Positions 38,401 to 41,400 of a stretch of DNA of 42,289 bases are shown here, piece after piece. A model generated the notes under the pieces. That model was not told the origin of the DNA and did not search any database. It saw only the letters and a program-made list of their open reading frames with translations. Each line of letters begins with the position of its first letter. Position 1 is the stretch's first letter. This DNA comes from Defluviitaleaceae bacterium (GTDB taxonomy: Bacteria > Bacillota > Clostridia > Lachnospirales > WQUN01). The DNA is taken from the NCBI GenBank assembly GCA_009786535.1, contig WQRX01000001.1, positions 97,417 to 139,705 on the forward strand, given 5' to 3'. The position numbers and the translations under genes are program-made.

Positions 38401-41400
38401 CAACGGGGGGCAAGCCTGTGCCGGTTGCGACATCAAATGACTCGTAAGCGCCCGGGGCGCCCACACCAATAATTTGCACATCGGTATGCCAATGGATTTG
38501 GGTTGCAACGTTTGGCGAGGCAGTCTCCGGGAGCGCTCCCTCTGAAATTAACGTGGTTGTGCTTAAATTGCTTTGTGCGTATGCCAGCATATCGGCTGCA
38601 TTCACCACCGGGATAAAACCATAGGCTTCATTCACTGCCACAGTCGGGTGGACTGCCAGGAAGGGCTGCAAGGCCGGAGAATTTACATCCACATAGTCGG
38701 GTGGGTTGGGCGGGAACTGCCACAACCATGCGGCGGGGCTGCTGGCGTTTTCATAATTCACCCACACATTTGCGGCGGCTACATTGTCAGCGGCAAATCG
38801 TAAAGGTATGGGAACGTTTTCATAAATAACGACATCCCTGTTTAAGCCGCCGAATACAGTGGCTCGGCCTTCAACTTCTCGTGGCAAGTTAAGGCTGCGC
38901 CGCATCACGCCATAGTAAAGGACTTCGCTGTTCCCTATCCACAGGGGGTGCAGCTCCATGATGGTAAGGGCCGGAGGTTCCATGGTGAAGGTTATCGTTG
39001 GGAATGTATTCGCGCCACTTACCCCTTCCAGGAAGTCGGGGGTTCCTTCGCAATTACTATCTGCAAATACGCCACGCAAGGTTTGTGCCCCAACGTAACG
39101 TGGGTTGAAGGGGGTTGTGCCGTCCAGGGTCATTCCATTCCAAGTTACATCCAGCCAGCGGTATACCAGTATGCGGGGTGGATTGATGTTGTATAGGCTT
39201 GGGTCTGCGGGGGGATTGTCTACTATGGTATCTGTTGCGCGCAGGCTGTTTTCACGTACCCACATCTGTACACGCACTTGCCTTGGAAGGCGGATGTATT
39301 CATTATCGTTGTTTTGCGCGGCTAACAATTCCGCAAAGGTTGTTCCGTAGGGGAGCGTTCCCATGTCAATGACGGGGGAAACATTCTCTGCCCGTACATG
39401 GGTATCACTGATGGGGATATAGTGCACAGTAACGCTAAAGTTCCCTGCATCGGCAATGCCGTTTTCTTGCTCGGCAGGACGGGGCGTGCCGTCCGCTTCA
39501 AGCACAATGTCAGTATTCACAATGGGCGTTAGTAAATAGGTATCGGGTATAAGCGCAGTCCCCGCAGTCATTGCCGCGGGCGATGTCCACCCCGTAATTT
39601 CCACCCAGTGTACAAATGCGTTGGCCGGGGTGCTATAGCGCTGTACTGTTACCGCAATGTGGGTGGGTAATATCTCTTCCACATCTGTGCCGGTGGTGAG
39701 GTAGGGCATGTGTCTTGTGTCGCTTGCGGGTACAAAGGCTCCGCCTGCATCACGGGTATAGAAGCTGCCAAACTCTGTAATGATAACCGGGCGTACTGTT
39801 ATTGATGCGATTGTTCTTTCTGCTTCTGTTACGTCAATGGCTACGCTGTATGGTAGTAGGGGTCTGTTTGTTACTAAGGACTCGGTATTGCGTATCGCAA
39901 CCAGGTTCTCGGGGTTTAGCATTACCGCGAATGGGAACGTTCCCACCGTAAAGCGCTCCGTATTGTTAAAAGTGTTTACTTGGTCAATATTCCAGAAGAA
40001 ATGGCTTGCCGTTTCGCTTAACGTTATGGGTACGTTCTCTGCCACTCGTGTGGTAAGCCCGTCGTCTGCATACACATTCACAAATGCTCCGATGGTTTGC
40101 AATAGCAGTCTATTACTATCCCCATCTACCGTTGGCGTACCAAAAGGCACACTCACGTTGGGAACGGTTCCAAACCCTGTAATCACAAAGCGCGGCAGTC
40201 CAATTTCAATTACAACATCGGGCATAGGCAAGCCCGCAAAATCGCTATCCCCTACTTCATCGGGCAGGCTTAACTCGTTTGCAGTAATTGCCGCATTTAC
40301 GGCAGCCTCCAAGTCATTCCATAGCGCCTCTCCCCACGATGGGAAGCCCGTCCACGCACTTTCACTATGCGCACGCACACCGTCAACTTCAAGTGTAGGT
40401 GTAAAATGCTGCATACGCTCACTCGTGGTACTTGGTCGACCATTGAGCGGGTAATTGTCATTCCCCCATGCGAAACTAATATCAACGTCCGCAGAAAAGG
40501 TATTCCCCTCAACCGTTGGCCACATGTTGGTTATCGCAAAATCGGCACGTACATGCTGGGGCACCGTCCAGTCTTGCAGACCTGCAGTCGCCATATTTCC
40601 GCTATCCAGCCAGTCAATTACCGTACCTTCTGCCGTCCCATAGGGAACGCTCCCCACTTGTGGGGGAGATACTTCCCACGGCGCATTGATGCTGAGCCAA
40701 TGCAGGTTATTAATCGCAAATTCGGGTTCGTCGATGGTGACGGTTACGGTGGGGATAAGGGTGCCAATATCTGTTGTTACTTGCGATACGTCAACCATGG
40801 AAGGATTAACTTGGTTCGCGATTTCTGTGTAGCCCCCATGGTTTAGCGCTGCGATTAACAACGCCGTTATCATATCGGCTATGTCCTCTGGTGTGCCATT
40901 CAGCCCATGCGTAAATGCATGGTTTGCCCGTGGGATTATGCCATTGGTCGGATAAGTTGTCGAATGCCAATTTGCGGGAATATGAATGGTCAACACTGTA
41001 TCGGATTCAACCATACCGCCAAAACCGTCGTCGTAATACATGCGCATGTCCACGTCTAAATAATTCGGCAATCCAACAAGGACCCAGTCATAAGGCGTCC
41101 CAAAGGTTACATCCAACTCGGCATTATCGGTACTCGCCTCAAAAACAGTGCCTGTAAAAATTGGCGGTCTGGCCATGTCATTGTCCGGGCGTTGCGCCCA
41201 ATTCCAGCCACTTTGCAAACGCACATCGGTAACCACAAAAGCCGCAGGTGTTGTGGCAAAGGGCATGGGAAACGGCAACGGAATAGGCGTGGCTACCAAT
41301 GGCGGTAACATGGGCGGCGCTAATGCAGGTGGGCTGGTGGTTGTCACAGGTGGCGCAGTGCCGTCGGTTGGGGGCAACGCTACCACCGGGGCATCTCCAT